Notes under the pieces: model-generated | The model's database searches: none | Seen by the model: only the letters and a program-made list of their open reading frames with translations | What the model was told of the DNA's origin: nothing | Assembly: GCA_002499705.1 (NCBI GenBank) | Contig: DAMU01000071.1 | Span: 1-31,736 of the forward strand | Direction: 5' to 3' | DNA from: Euryarchaeota archaeon UBA91 | GTDB taxonomy: Archaea > Thermoplasmatota > Poseidoniia > Poseidoniales > Poseidoniaceae | DNA length: 31,736 bases | Part shown: positions 25,301-31,711 of the stretch, piece by piece | How positions within the stretch are numbered: the stretch's first letter is position 1 | Layout: the number at the start of each line of letters is the position of its first letter | Translations under genes and position numbers: made by a program

Positions 25301-28287
25301 CCTGCAAGCCTCGCCATGGTGACAAAAGCAGTGTTAAATTCAGAACATGTACCTTCTTTGGCAGCTTGAACTAAAGTAACGCTTAGATCTTCAGAAGTAG
25401 GAATACCCGAACCGTTGTAATTCCGTTTGAATTCAGTGGTCGCATTTCCTTCAACAAGGAACGTTTGCAAAGCAGATGCGCTTGCGTAAGCATTGGTTGC
25501 TCCTGCTTCGTTGATGACAGCATTCGTGACATTGAGCAGGTAGGAGTCTGGATGATTTTGGTCAGTAAATGACGGTGGTAAAATCAATTGGTAACTCGAA
25601 TTGGTTCCAGCAACTGAACTTGCAGCAAGGCTCGACCAATCAAAGTAATATTCTGGTTGTTGAACAAAGATCTCTTGAATCGGTCCGGTGATAACTCCGA
25701 TGTTGTGGGTATCGTTTGAACGCACAAGCTCGCCACTTACATCTGAATAAAAGGAGAGGTTAGAGAGTGAATGAGGAACGATAAGGTTTCCAGCATTTGA
25801 TGGATTTCTGTAGGTCATCTGCCAATCAATTGTCCCGTTTGAAAAGGCAAGGTCTGCAAGATGAGTAAGATTGGAAGAAGGTAAAATCATCGTTTCGGAT
25901 GGGTGTACTTCTGACAGATGAGCATATGTGGTACCCGTGTAGAAGTCGTTCGTATATTGGCGCCATCTATGGATTGAATCAACATCCACAACACCAGTGG
26001 TATTGTTTGCCCAAAATACAATCTCAGATGTTACTAAATCGTCAGTCGGGTCAAAGGGGTCAAACGGAGAACCTACACATCCAACAATCCAAAATTGTTG
26101 AGAGCATTCTAACCCGTCAATCATTCCACCGCCATCGGTGTCTGGATTGGTCCAGTCAGTCCCAGTTTGGTTCTCGACAGCATCAGGGATGCCATCGCCG
26201 TCAAAGTCTGCAGGAAGAAGATCATCCGTCGGGTCGTTTTCTGGATTTGTTCCGTCAAAATATTCATTTCGATCATCCACGCCTCCAGCATCGGTATCGG
26301 CAGTGGCATCATCGGTGACCCATACGTCAGTAGAACCGTTGAGGATACCAATCCAAGAGAGGTCGCAACCAGTAGATGTTTCAAAATAATTGTTCAACCC
26401 ATCTAAATCATCGTCAAGAAGATTCGTACAAGCTTGGTTAGGGTCAGTGTTGTCAAAGACTTCATCGAAATCGCTGACACCATCGGCATCAGTATCGACA
26501 AGGGTTGGGTTGGAAAACCATCCAAAGGTTCCGAGTAATTCTTGCCAATCAGCAAGACCGTCGCCATCACTGTCGTAATAATCGTCATCACAATGCTGTT
26601 GAGTTGTCCCAATAGTTCCTAGAGCAGTTGCATCAGTATGGCAAAATGAACCGTTTCGGTTTGCTACTTGAGTCACACCAGAGTTCGGAGCAGTCGAGAC
26701 GCCTTGAATGACATTATTCACCGTACCGGCATAAGCGAAAGGTAACCATGTCCCTGATGTGTTGTACCAGCCGACGCCACCACTTGGGTTGAAACCTGAG
26801 CCATTGGCCACATCAAGGCGGCTTGTTCCAGCGTTCCATGAAACGATTGTTGTTTCAAAGTTGACAAGAGAGTCGCAGGGGTCAGTTCCGTGAGAAACAT
26901 TTCGCTCATCACCGTCATTGATTCCTCCAAAGTCTGTATCTGCGATATCCCACGATGTGCATGAAAGATTCTCTTCCCAGTTTTGAATACCGTCGTTATC
27001 CTCATCTCCTGAGTCCTCCATACGAGTTGGGTCTGTTTCACCCGCATCGATTACCCCGTTGAAGTTCGTATCTTCTTCACCGTCATCAAATGCATCTCCA
27101 TCGGTGTTGTTGTCACGAGGGTTGCTCGGTTGTGGAGGAGTACCGTATGCACCGTTGACCTCAACGCCATCGGGGATACCATCACTATCGGTATCGGAGG
27201 ACGTCGGATCTGTAAGAAGTGTCAAAGCTTCGTAAGAATCGTTGAGTCCATCTCCATCAGTATCTGCACGTTGAGGGTTCGTACTGGTAATTCCATCGAC
27301 TTCAGCGGTAAAGGTAGCACAGCCACCTGGACCAATTCCTGAAACTGGGTCACAAGGTGAGGTCGTTTCCGTCAAAACCCCATCAGGTCCGTTACGGAAA
27401 CAAGGTGATGAGCCGCACATGGTTGTCCATGTCGGGTTAACATACTCCATGAGATTGTTGAGCCCATCTCCGTCTGGGTCACCGTTTGGTCCATCGGCGT
27501 TGGATGCTGAAGTAGCATTCAAGCCGTTAGCAGCCTCCCATCCGTCATCCATTCCGTCACCATCGGTATCCCATCCAGCAACGTCTTCATCTGCAATTCC
27601 ATCTCCATCGTCATCATTTGATGAACAATCGGCATCGCCATCATTATCAGGATCAGCGGAGTCTACAAAACCATCTTTATCATCATCAAATCCATTGGTA
27701 CAGATATTACCTACAGGGTCTTCATCACAGAGAATAACGTTACCTACACCATCAGAACCACTGTCACCACAGCCTGGCCTGTTGTATTGCATGGCATTTT
27801 CTTCATCCCAGTCATTGACTGGAACTGTACCGTTCCACCATACGCCGTTGTCGAGGACTCCTGGTGTTGAAGAACTGTCCCAACTTTGAGGTTGTAAGTA
27901 TGAATATTCTTGCAAATTCGACATTCCGTCTCCATCGGGGTCGCCAACTGCTCCATCGCCACCGTTACTTGAAAGTGGGTCAAGACCGTATTTCCATTCC
28001 CAACCATCTGGCAATCCGTCGTTATCAGAATCTGGATCGTTTGGAGCGGTGTTCATGAGGTATTCGAGACCATACGTCAAACCGTCGCCATCTTGGTCTG
28101 AAGCAGCAAGAGCATCCATCGAAATATATGGAATTACAGCAAAAGTAGAGAACACCATCAAAGCTGCCAACGAGAGAGATTTGAAGGCATTACGATGTTG
28201 AAGAATCTGCAATTGGAAGCGCGGCTCGGTGGGAGAAACTGACGTGCGCATAGGATTCACTAATGCTGGGCTGATTTGATGCCTCAT
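19318..28287 (-). CDS. Giant membrane-anchored surface protein: calcium-binding repeats, transglutaminase-like domain, Ig-like stalk, DUF4129-like tail
   Basis: The product is 2989 residues. After a signal peptide (hydrophobic 38-56, cleavage near 62) come thrombospondin-like D-x-D-x-D-G repeats (about 64-730), then a transglutaminase/protease-like core with Cys981 in EGTCSEFNTAFVTMARLAG and IPARKVTGF, His1021 in YPTHLTTWGEV and Asp1047 in GWVAFDACP. A long stalk of repeated Ig-like/Big units (about 1050-2840, roughly 90-115 residues each, G-x-L-x-D and F-x-G-T/S-x-x-Y-x-x-S motifs) follows. One membrane span (AWAYVLTLLVIALAGAGVVLY, near 2845-2867), RRRK, and a 120-residue cytoplasmic domain resembling DUF4129 (GDSIREAIFTCYQNL, ETVREFEMAI, FEQARYSRDEM) end the chain. 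Start ATG 28287 is set by a TATA-like box 26 bases upstream. Sequons are dense. No frameshift was found in the 9-kb frame. Confidence 0.88.
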   Translation of the reverse strand: MRHQISPALVNPMRTSVSPTEPRFQLQILQHRNAFKSLSLAALMVFSTFAVIPYISMDALAASDQDGDGLTYGLEYLMNTAPNDPDSDNDGLPDGWEWKYGLDPLSSNGGDGAVGDPDGDGMSNLQEYSYLQPQSWDSSSTPGVLDNGVWWNGTVPVNDWDEENAMQYNRPGCGDSGSDGVGNVILCDEDPVGNICTNGFDDDKDGFVDSADPDNDGDADCSSNDDDGDGIADEDVAGWDTDGDGMDDGWEAANGLNATSASNADGPNGDPDGDGLNNLMEYVNPTWTTMCGSSPCFRNGPDGVLTETTSPCDPVSGIGPGGCATFTAEVDGITSTNPQRADTDGDGLNDSYEALTLLTDPTSSDTDSDGIPDGVEVNGAYGTPPQPSNPRDNNTDGDAFDDGEEDTNFNGVIDAGETDPTRMEDSGDEDNDGIQNWEENLSCTSWDIADTDFGGINDGDERNVSHGTDPCDSLVNFETTIVSWNAGTSRLDVANGSGFNPSGGVGWYNTSGTWLPFAYAGTVNNVIQGVSTAPNSGVTQVANRNGSFCHTDATALGTIGTTQQHCDDDYYDSDGDGLADWQELLGTFGWFSNPTLVDTDADGVSDFDEVFDNTDPNQACTNLLDDDLDGLNNYFETSTGCDLSWIGILNGSTDVWVTDDATADTDAGGVDDRNEYFDGTNPENDPTDDLLPADFDGDGIPDAVENQTGTDWTNPDTDGGGMIDGLECSQQFWIVGCVGSPFDPFDPTDDLVTSEIVFWANNTTGVVDVDSIHRWRQYTNDFYTGTTYAHLSEVHPSETMILPSSNLTHLADLAFSNGTIDWQMTYRNPSNAGNLIVPHSLSNLSFYSDVSGELVRSNDTHNIGVITGPIQEIFVQQPEYYFDWSSLAASSVAGTNSSYQLILPPSFTDQNHPDSYLLNVTNAVINEAGATNAYASASALQTFLVEGNATTEFKRNYNGSGIPTSEDLSVTLVQAAKEGTCSEFNTAFVTMARLAGIPARKVTGFAGGIWNGDGYSVYPTHLTTWGEVRLQQNTANGGTDFGWVAFDACPEPEEVEIVAQTISTMTYDRDSSASLNVTGQLIYTENATAINELPVVGYLVPMALENEIPGQGSVPNFEIGSTITLADGTFSFNGTPPELDGPGMYRVVVKLTESGYVSESGVIYDGYINVTEDSVINHTSPNAINAPIAGAGALTVIEGLLSLENAPTNKIENIGLNDPTPPTVWLTYTSSVNGLTNLSSFLNIDGSWSFDLELDPLETKTNISATLGFSGWQDTQATGITPSQFHLRPSTTSIVIDVRDAPNVTATLEGPLANSSVLLINDNIWLNGSALTTGASPVAMLGNLSLSIRENGTSQEWVQVFNVSVNGSFSIQHFLATADAQVMAGILELQIRFFPDAIEATDDANVSAGGPYLLRGFLEFQVLSSAQLRGTEATVLVTALDHRGISTDLLLSGNFDYSFNGNWVNTTVDPLTETMTINWLVDSTLFASDYAFDISFNGSDLYQPSSGSALMRVAAEVAWNLSLSQDWTHLGNTSYLFGDIFDAQYTNISVLGDNITMLSILMMTSEGMPIDLAQGFLNNTTGSFLLNFTVPTTSPSDSYEFILNMDFDTLAPPGGAYFRFVDNTLPPATPVLPSTLVGIESEFVVTPERDSLIVEVNQALDFNAKISDVADMSNVTGATVEYIFDYGGANTSMGTDVSDAQGNSTLQWTATGIAPGYYDVLVVVYDDLTDGLGQGNSRRTGNASIVNLTVQVPSDIRIDSIPTVTTAGLNFNVLGQVLDADDPTRPLSTPVEMSAFWLNNPNETLVSAYRTSANGTFNISVPTDTSGNGTERGNKILVLSVNEGSSPFYLTASSQNGILVMGVSQFENLQPLNPITVNRGDTVNITGRLLESSNLFAPLSAFDVDIQFHETWLTGTQTDAEGFANFSHQIPMSHPLGLIVVSLVFNGSADLLNTQVNLSTITVRSTTVLVIDPIADNPVAGTSFNITGSVSSDNGSGLEQRDGSVLPANILFSINDQPVGFTVTGGSVIAGGFWSATLLLSEAFEAGNNTVEASYVPNVNYYVGSSSNTSFDSRGFTTLMFVQPTVDGLGSPSLNDRTERGEDLQIQVLLRDNTLAPVGSQQVVVSLLGTDVSVLMTTFENGTAAGILPVPSNQSVGFNDLEVTFAGTPGTTGLIGSNASTQFVVLAQTNIVITTSPSTLVAGDSFTVQGTLLDDLNQTLSINGISSIAIVHLLVDGVPVSSVETNATTGDYSIGWTLPEDTAAGAHLIEVRFLGGRDWVDPIGVGDPANPDFYLPSSAQVDFNVSVPTKIVLLTPTGTVDREASMTIEGRLLDLVDSPLEGLTVEVWLGGQWMTNVTTDDSGLFVAVYPVPADAPLGPISLETRFTGTTFYLPSNATGMWDVYSQILVQVEMESPVAVGQNTTITGTVVDNQLLGISGHTVDLEVEGLIIATLVTNSEGAFTFTWNVPDTFGFGNHTLFANVDAQGYYRSNTGNTTFFLAHRSDVTLIFDDGKDATRGNLWTLSGRLFDIDTVNNDGLSGMDLSLRLDDVEIQTLVTEEDGSWSAIVPATMDLTRGNHQFTIFFAGTDAHIGSQSSGTATVWANVLITIDGTSSNIVVRSDATFSPIVLTGSVSEIGGLGEVFDNVTLYLGNGSKCLAQKDGARCIDDVLIDWSNGNYSLTATAPSFLSAGSQYLHLETPRNDEYYINTASVAHPIFVKINADITVTLDNIIENEQEDVGGSVLIIAKDTMQGVDGITVTVYLYSENGTQLSSPRQPLTNADGLAEFDFPSDPPFGDSSQEWGRLSLEIVINDPRLSQQTLDEFALNSEASTALSYEFQEEATQVPAWAYVLTLLVIALAGAGVVLYRRRKTNELMEEAAEIFAYTAELLAAGDSIREAIFTCYQNLCATFQEHGFLRRDFETVREFEMAIRQAMPQISEEALQAIDNMFEQARYSRDEMGEQHKEAAHLALERMGQEISSLAKIPAR
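26100..28105 (-). repeat. Calcium-binding D-x-D-x-D-G repeats of the giant surface protein
   Basis: About residues 61-730 of the giant protein contain many D-T/S-D-x-D-G-x-x-D-x-x-E motifs at irregular spacing, for example SDQDGDGLTYGLEY, NTDGDAFDDGEEDTNF and DFDGDGIPDAVENQTGTD. The form G-T-x-P-x-x-x-D-T-D-x-D-G resembles repeats common in archaeal and planctomycete surface proteins. Cysteines occur in pairs (CGDSGSDGVGNVILC, MCGSSPC) and may form disulphides. The DNA repeats are diverged, unlike the strict 81-bp array at 10736. Confidence 0.8.
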
Positions 28288-28307
28288 AAGGGAAATGGTG
28301 CGATGTT

Positions 28308-28317
28308 CATACAATAC
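28308..28317 (-). promoter_or_regulatory. TATA box for the giant surface protein gene
   Basis: Read on the minus strand the box is GTATTGTATG, centred 26 bases before ATG 28287. The alternative start TTG 28314 would fall inside the box and the third possible start, ATG 28251, would leave a 36-base leader without a Shine-Dalgarno. This spacing is the main reason for choosing 28287. Upstream, between 28330 and 28405, CTAC-c-ACTT and AAGT-GTAG (about 28373-28396) can fold into a bulged stem that might end the upstream transcript. Confidence 0.5.
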
Positions 28318-28405
28318 TTCATTTCAAGAGGTGAAAGATGTATCGCGTTCACTGAGAAAGCAGTCCGCAGTCTACCACTTTTTACCGAAGTGTAGTGAGA
28401 AAATC

Positions 28406-31357
28406 TCAAAGTTCTTCAAGTTCGTCTAAAAGTTCCAGATCATCGTCTTCTTCGACCTCAACTTCTTCGAGCATTTCTTCAAGTTGGAGTTCTTCAACTG
28501 CCTCTTCTTCAATCCAATTTTGCTGAGATTCATTCATGATTCCAGCGTTTTGACCTCGACGATAAACAGCAAAGATGAGAACAAATGCCAAGCCAAGTCC
28601 AAGAGCAATTGTTTGAGGTTCAGGACTCAAAATTTCGTTCACAAGACATGAGGCCCCAGAACATTTGGTTTGGTAGGTAAACGACATGACTTGCGTATAT
28701 TCGCTGTCATAAGGTACCTCTTCATCCATTGGCGTTACTGTAAGAGTGAAAGTAGCTTCATCGCCATCCTTAAGATTCGCTGGAGGTGTTACGCTCACAG
28801 AGAAATCTTTGCTGGAATAAGCAGGGAGTGTTAGCAACAAGAAACTTCCACCATTTTGTCCTGAAGAGGCTTTGATCAAACCTTCCCAGCCATTGGGCTC
28901 GTCAAGAGTGATGACAACGTCAAGGGGTATGTTGTTTTGATTATCAATCTTGAAATTGATGTTTCTTTCTTTACTGGATTCAAATTGAATGATTTCACTG
29001 CTTGAATCCGTGATTTCAAGTTGGCCAGGTTGCACATCATCGCGTACTTCTACGGTGATTGGCAAATCAAAGTAACGTGCTTCTTCTGAATCAACGCCCT
29101 CTTCGATAACACGCACATAGACGGTGTGAAATCCAGCTTCAACTTTTGAGCGAAGTGTGATGTCGAGTTTGACGTCAACATATTCATCAGGCTCAAGATA
29201 GACGACAACAATATTTGTTTCCGAACCGTTTGAAAGACTGTAATCCCATGTACCGTAGTCAGGATTACCATCTGGCCCCTCTAAATTACGGTCAAGGTCT
29301 GCAGGATTTTGTATTCGCCATGTGGTCTGTCCAAGCGTTTCGCTTGAGTCGGTAATTCTCATGTTGTAATACATACTTGAACCGGGCGAAACCGGGCCCA
29401 CTGTTCCAAGAGTGCCTCCATCTGAATCTGCAATAACTTCGACTAATATGCCGAACGTTCGATGAACAGTGAAAGCCACATCCGTGCTTAGTTCTGTATC
29501 ACTTGTGCTTGCGACAGTGAATTGTACTAAACCGATATCTTGTTCATCACGTTCACTTGGAGGATAAATCTCCATTCGGACTGTAAGAATCTGGTTGGAA
29601 CCGATGTCAGGCGTAATCGAATAAATTGATTCCTCAGTCAATTCCATGCCAGTATCGTTATCGAAGAACTTGAACTGCCAACTAATCGGAACATCAGTGA
29701 CTCGGATTCTGAAGGAATCCGTAACGAATCCTGCGTTGAATACATCGATGAAAAATTCACCCTTCGTCTCACCCGCATCAACATAATGAGACAATGTCTC
29801 GTCATATGCGTCAGGTCGAGTTGAGTCCGCAATCTGGATTTGATGCTCGAAGTCTTCGAACACGGCAATACGTGGAGGCGACAAGACTTCCGATTCCTCG
29901 AGTGAAAAGACAATGGTTGAAAGTGCAACCTCTCGCTCAACTCCATCGATTTGAGCGAAGGCTCTCGCTTCAATTTCAATACTGCTTGGAGCATTTGTCA
30001 AATCTCCATCAACAACTTCGAAAGCAAGGATTGGGCGAACAAATGTTCCACCACCGTTGAGGACGTGTATTCCGCTTGGCGGATCCCAAATTGGATCTGA
30101 CCAGGATGATGGGAATGGGGAGCCGACTAAGTCAAAGTGAACCTCGATTGATGAAGAAGTTGAGCCAGTATGTTCAACAAGGAACTCAAGACTGGACCTT
30201 TGACCGGGTGCAATGAGCACAGTATCGGGTTGTGAAGACGGTAGGGAAAGATAGAGGTCGTGCTCAATGAAGGTAATTCCAGAATGCTCGAAGACAAGCG
30301 TGTGGCCTTGAACGTCACGGATTTCAAGACGTAGAGGATATTCTCCAGCGGATATTCCAGAGTCATATGTCCATGTGTAGTTTCCAATCAAACCCTGATT
30401 ATCCAATTTGAGGTCGTTGTCTTCAAAGGATTTATCGAAGACTGAATTTGCACCGTTCGGAGTGCTCATTATCAAATCGACACCTTGGATGTCATCGCGA
30501 CCAAAAGCATCTCGGACATCAACTGTAAACTGCATTGTTCTGAAGTCAGGGCGATGATTCGGCGACCATTCAGTTATCTCTTGGTCAAGGAAACTCGCAC
30601 CTGGGCGGTGGACTCTCACCGAAGAATCAGCGAGTGCGTTAGCCTTGAGTTCGAGTTTCGAAGTTCCTGAAGTATCTTCAACATCACCAAATGCGACATT
30701 CACTTCACAACTGCCACCGCCAAAACCACCTGTATTGCTTTCACAAGTAGCCTGTGCATCGATGTTCAGTTCGAGTTGTTCACCGCTTTCAACCATAAAT
30801 CCGCTCGATGGAATTTCAAAATCAATTGTAGTGGTTACCCAAGGACAACTGCTCGTGCCAAGGGCGTTACTGGTGCAGGGGTCTTCACGGGTCTCAGAGA
30901 CGGAGTCAATTTCCGAGCCACCAGAGTCTAAGGAATAGGTGACGTCTGCAGTCGAGCCCTCTGTTCCCTTAAACTGCATGAAAACTGTCAGCGTTACTTT
31001 GTCCGTATTATCACGGCCGTAAACAGCGAGGTCAGAGATCATCTCGTTACTCCTGAATTGGATACCGCCAAGTGCACTGAGTTCTTGATGCGAGCCCGAA
31101 GGTTCCTCAGTGGTGATTGAACCATCGCCACCGGTTTCTGAAGTGGACTCATCCAAATACAAATCATAGGATTGGCAACTTGAACAATCGCTACCAGAAG
31201 GCATCACTGCAGACTGTTCAGCAAGTTCTTGCTCGACGTCATAAGCTGGAATAGAGGGCGCTGAAAGAGGTAGTACAGAGCCGAAAAGTATGACCACCAA
31301 AAGGACCGGTAAAATGCGGTTGACGGAAGTTGCATGCGTAGAGGACACCCTGTTCAC
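28406..31357 (-). CDS. Type I membrane surface protein with beta-sandwich repeats and an acidic cytoplasmic tail
   Basis: The 983-residue protein has a signal peptide (VNRILPVLLVVILFGSVLPL, about residues 13-33, cut near IPA-YD). The ectodomain is beta-rich, with features of Ig-like or NEW/COG1470-type domains: GTEGSTADVTYSLD, PGQRSSLEFLVEHTGS near residue 385, DVFNAGFVTDSFRIRVTD near 555, PGSSMYYNMRITDSS near 670 and NNIPLDVVITLDEPNGW near 815. Two disulphide-suited Cys pairs flank the ends (SDCSSCQ; TKCSGASC). A membrane span (TIALGLGLAFVLIFAVY, near 914-931) precedes a tail whose last 37 or so residues are almost only Glu, Asp, Leu and Val. No enzyme motif. The TATA-like box at 31381-31390 favours GTG 31357; TTG 31360 is the alternative. 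It lies 118 bases upstream of the giant protein on the same strand. Confidence 0.85.
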   Translation of the reverse strand: MNRVSSTHATSVNRILPVLLVVILFGSVLPLSAPSIPAYDVEQELAEQSAVMPSGSDCSSCQSYDLYLDESTSETGGDGSITTEEPSGSHQELSALGGIQFRSNEMISDLAVYGRDNTDKVTLTVFMQFKGTEGSTADVTYSLDSGGSEIDSVSETREDPCTSNALGTSSCPWVTTTIDFEIPSSGFMVESGEQLELNIDAQATCESNTGGFGGGSCEVNVAFGDVEDTSGTSKLELKANALADSSVRVHRPGASFLDQEITEWSPNHRPDFRTMQFTVDVRDAFGRDDIQGVDLIMSTPNGANSVFDKSFEDNDLKLDNQGLIGNYTWTYDSGISAGEYPLRLEIRDVQGHTLVFEHSGITFIEHDLYLSLPSSQPDTVLIAPGQRSSLEFLVEHTGSTSSSIEVHFDLVGSPFPSSWSDPIWDPPSGIHVLNGGGTFVRPILAFEVVDGDLTNAPSSIEIEARAFAQIDGVEREVALSTIVFSLEESEVLSPPRIAVFEDFEHQIQIADSTRPDAYDETLSHYVDAGETKGEFFIDVFNAGFVTDSFRIRVTDVPISWQFKFFDNDTGMELTEESIYSITPDIGSNQILTVRMEIYPPSERDEQDIGLVQFTVASTSDTELSTDVAFTVHRTFGILVEVIADSDGGTLGTVGPVSPGSSMYYNMRITDSSETLGQTTWRIQNPADLDRNLEGPDGNPDYGTWDYSLSNGSETNIVVVYLEPDEYVDVKLDITLRSKVEAGFHTVYVRVIEEGVDSEEARYFDLPITVEVRDDVQPGQLEITDSSSEIIQFESSKERNINFKIDNQNNIPLDVVITLDEPNGWEGLIKASSGQNGGSFLLLTLPAYSSKDFSVSVTPPANLKDGDEATFTLTVTPMDEEVPYDSEYTQVMSFTYQTKCSGASCLVNEILSPEPQTIALGLGLAFVLIFAVYRRGQNAGIMNESQQNWIEEEAVEELQLEEMLEEVEVEEDDDLELLDELEEL

Positions 31358-31380
31358 CAAAGTGGCCTGTTCTGCCGAGT

Positions 31381-31390
31381 GTTAAACGGT
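31381..31390 (-). promoter_or_regulatory. TATA box for the 28406-31357 surface protein gene
   Basis: The minus strand reads ACCGTTTAAC, centred about 24-27 bases before GTG 31357/TTG 31360. As with the giant gene, the spacing indicates a leaderless transcript, here with a non-ATG start codon. Confidence 0.5.
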
Positions 31391-31413
31391 TTTGCATTGA
31401 ATGTTCAAGAAAA

Positions 31414-31430
31414 CCCCCTCTACGAGGGGG
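31414..31430 (-). terminator. Strong hairpin terminator after the DUF4177-like gene
   Basis: CCCCCTC and GAGGGGG form a perfect seven-base-pair stem with a three-base loop. On the minus strand the hairpin is followed by TTTTCTT, which fits intrinsic termination of the gene ending at 31455. It sits just upstream of the promoter of the next gene, so it would insulate the two units. A second small inverted repeat, GAATCT-CA-AGATTC, overlaps the end of the gene at 31443-31456. Confidence 0.65.
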
Positions 31431-31454
31431 ATTCAAAGAAGAGAATCTCAAGAT

Positions 31455-31625
31455 TCATTCATTCCAATCATAGGCACGCTTGAACCAACCTTGAGTGCGG
31501 TCGGAGTCCGGGCTGTTGCCACGATGGTGACGGCGAACTGAAACCAATTCCCAGCCCTCTTCTCCTCATTTTTTTGCAGCCTCTTCGGCTAAGTTATCGA
31601 CCACGAAGTATTCCCATTTCGTCAT
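31455..31625 (-). pseudogene. DUF4177-like small protein gene interrupted by one in-frame TGA
   Basis: From ATG 31625 the frame reads MTKWEYFVVDNLAEEAAKK, a TGA at 31566-31568, then in the same frame GEEGWELVSVRRHHRG and a C-terminal TQGWFKRAYDWNE before a second TGA at 31455. Both halves fit the DUF4177 pattern (K-W-E-Y-x-V-V near the start, G-x-x-G-W-E-L-V in the middle). Relatives normally have a hydrophobic residue, often Leu, where the TGA lies; TTA to TGA is one base change. There is no frameshift. A TATA-like box (31648-31655) and a good terminator (31414-31430) flank it, so it is transcribed or was until recently. Recent nonsense decay, a sequencing error and readthrough are the options. 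Confidence 0.7.
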
Positions 31626-31647
31626 TATCAAAATGCGGTGCATACGG

Positions 31648-31655
31648 CTTAAATT
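31648..31655 (-). promoter_or_regulatory. TATA box for the DUF4177-like gene
   Basis: The minus strand reads AATTTAAG, centred about 26 bases before ATG 31625, the same leaderless spacing as for the two surface proteins downstream. It lies in the 86 bases between this gene and the tRNA. Confidence 0.45.
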
Positions 31656-31711
31656 GATTTTGATTCTAAGGCGCTATACCCCATTTACGATGCAACAAAT
31701 GGAGAAAGAAA

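Noticed and set aside
31566..31568. TGA as a selenocysteine codon
   Set aside because: The position fits a buried Leu in the family rather than a redox site, and no Sec insertion element was seen; marine group II is not known to me to use selenocysteine widely.
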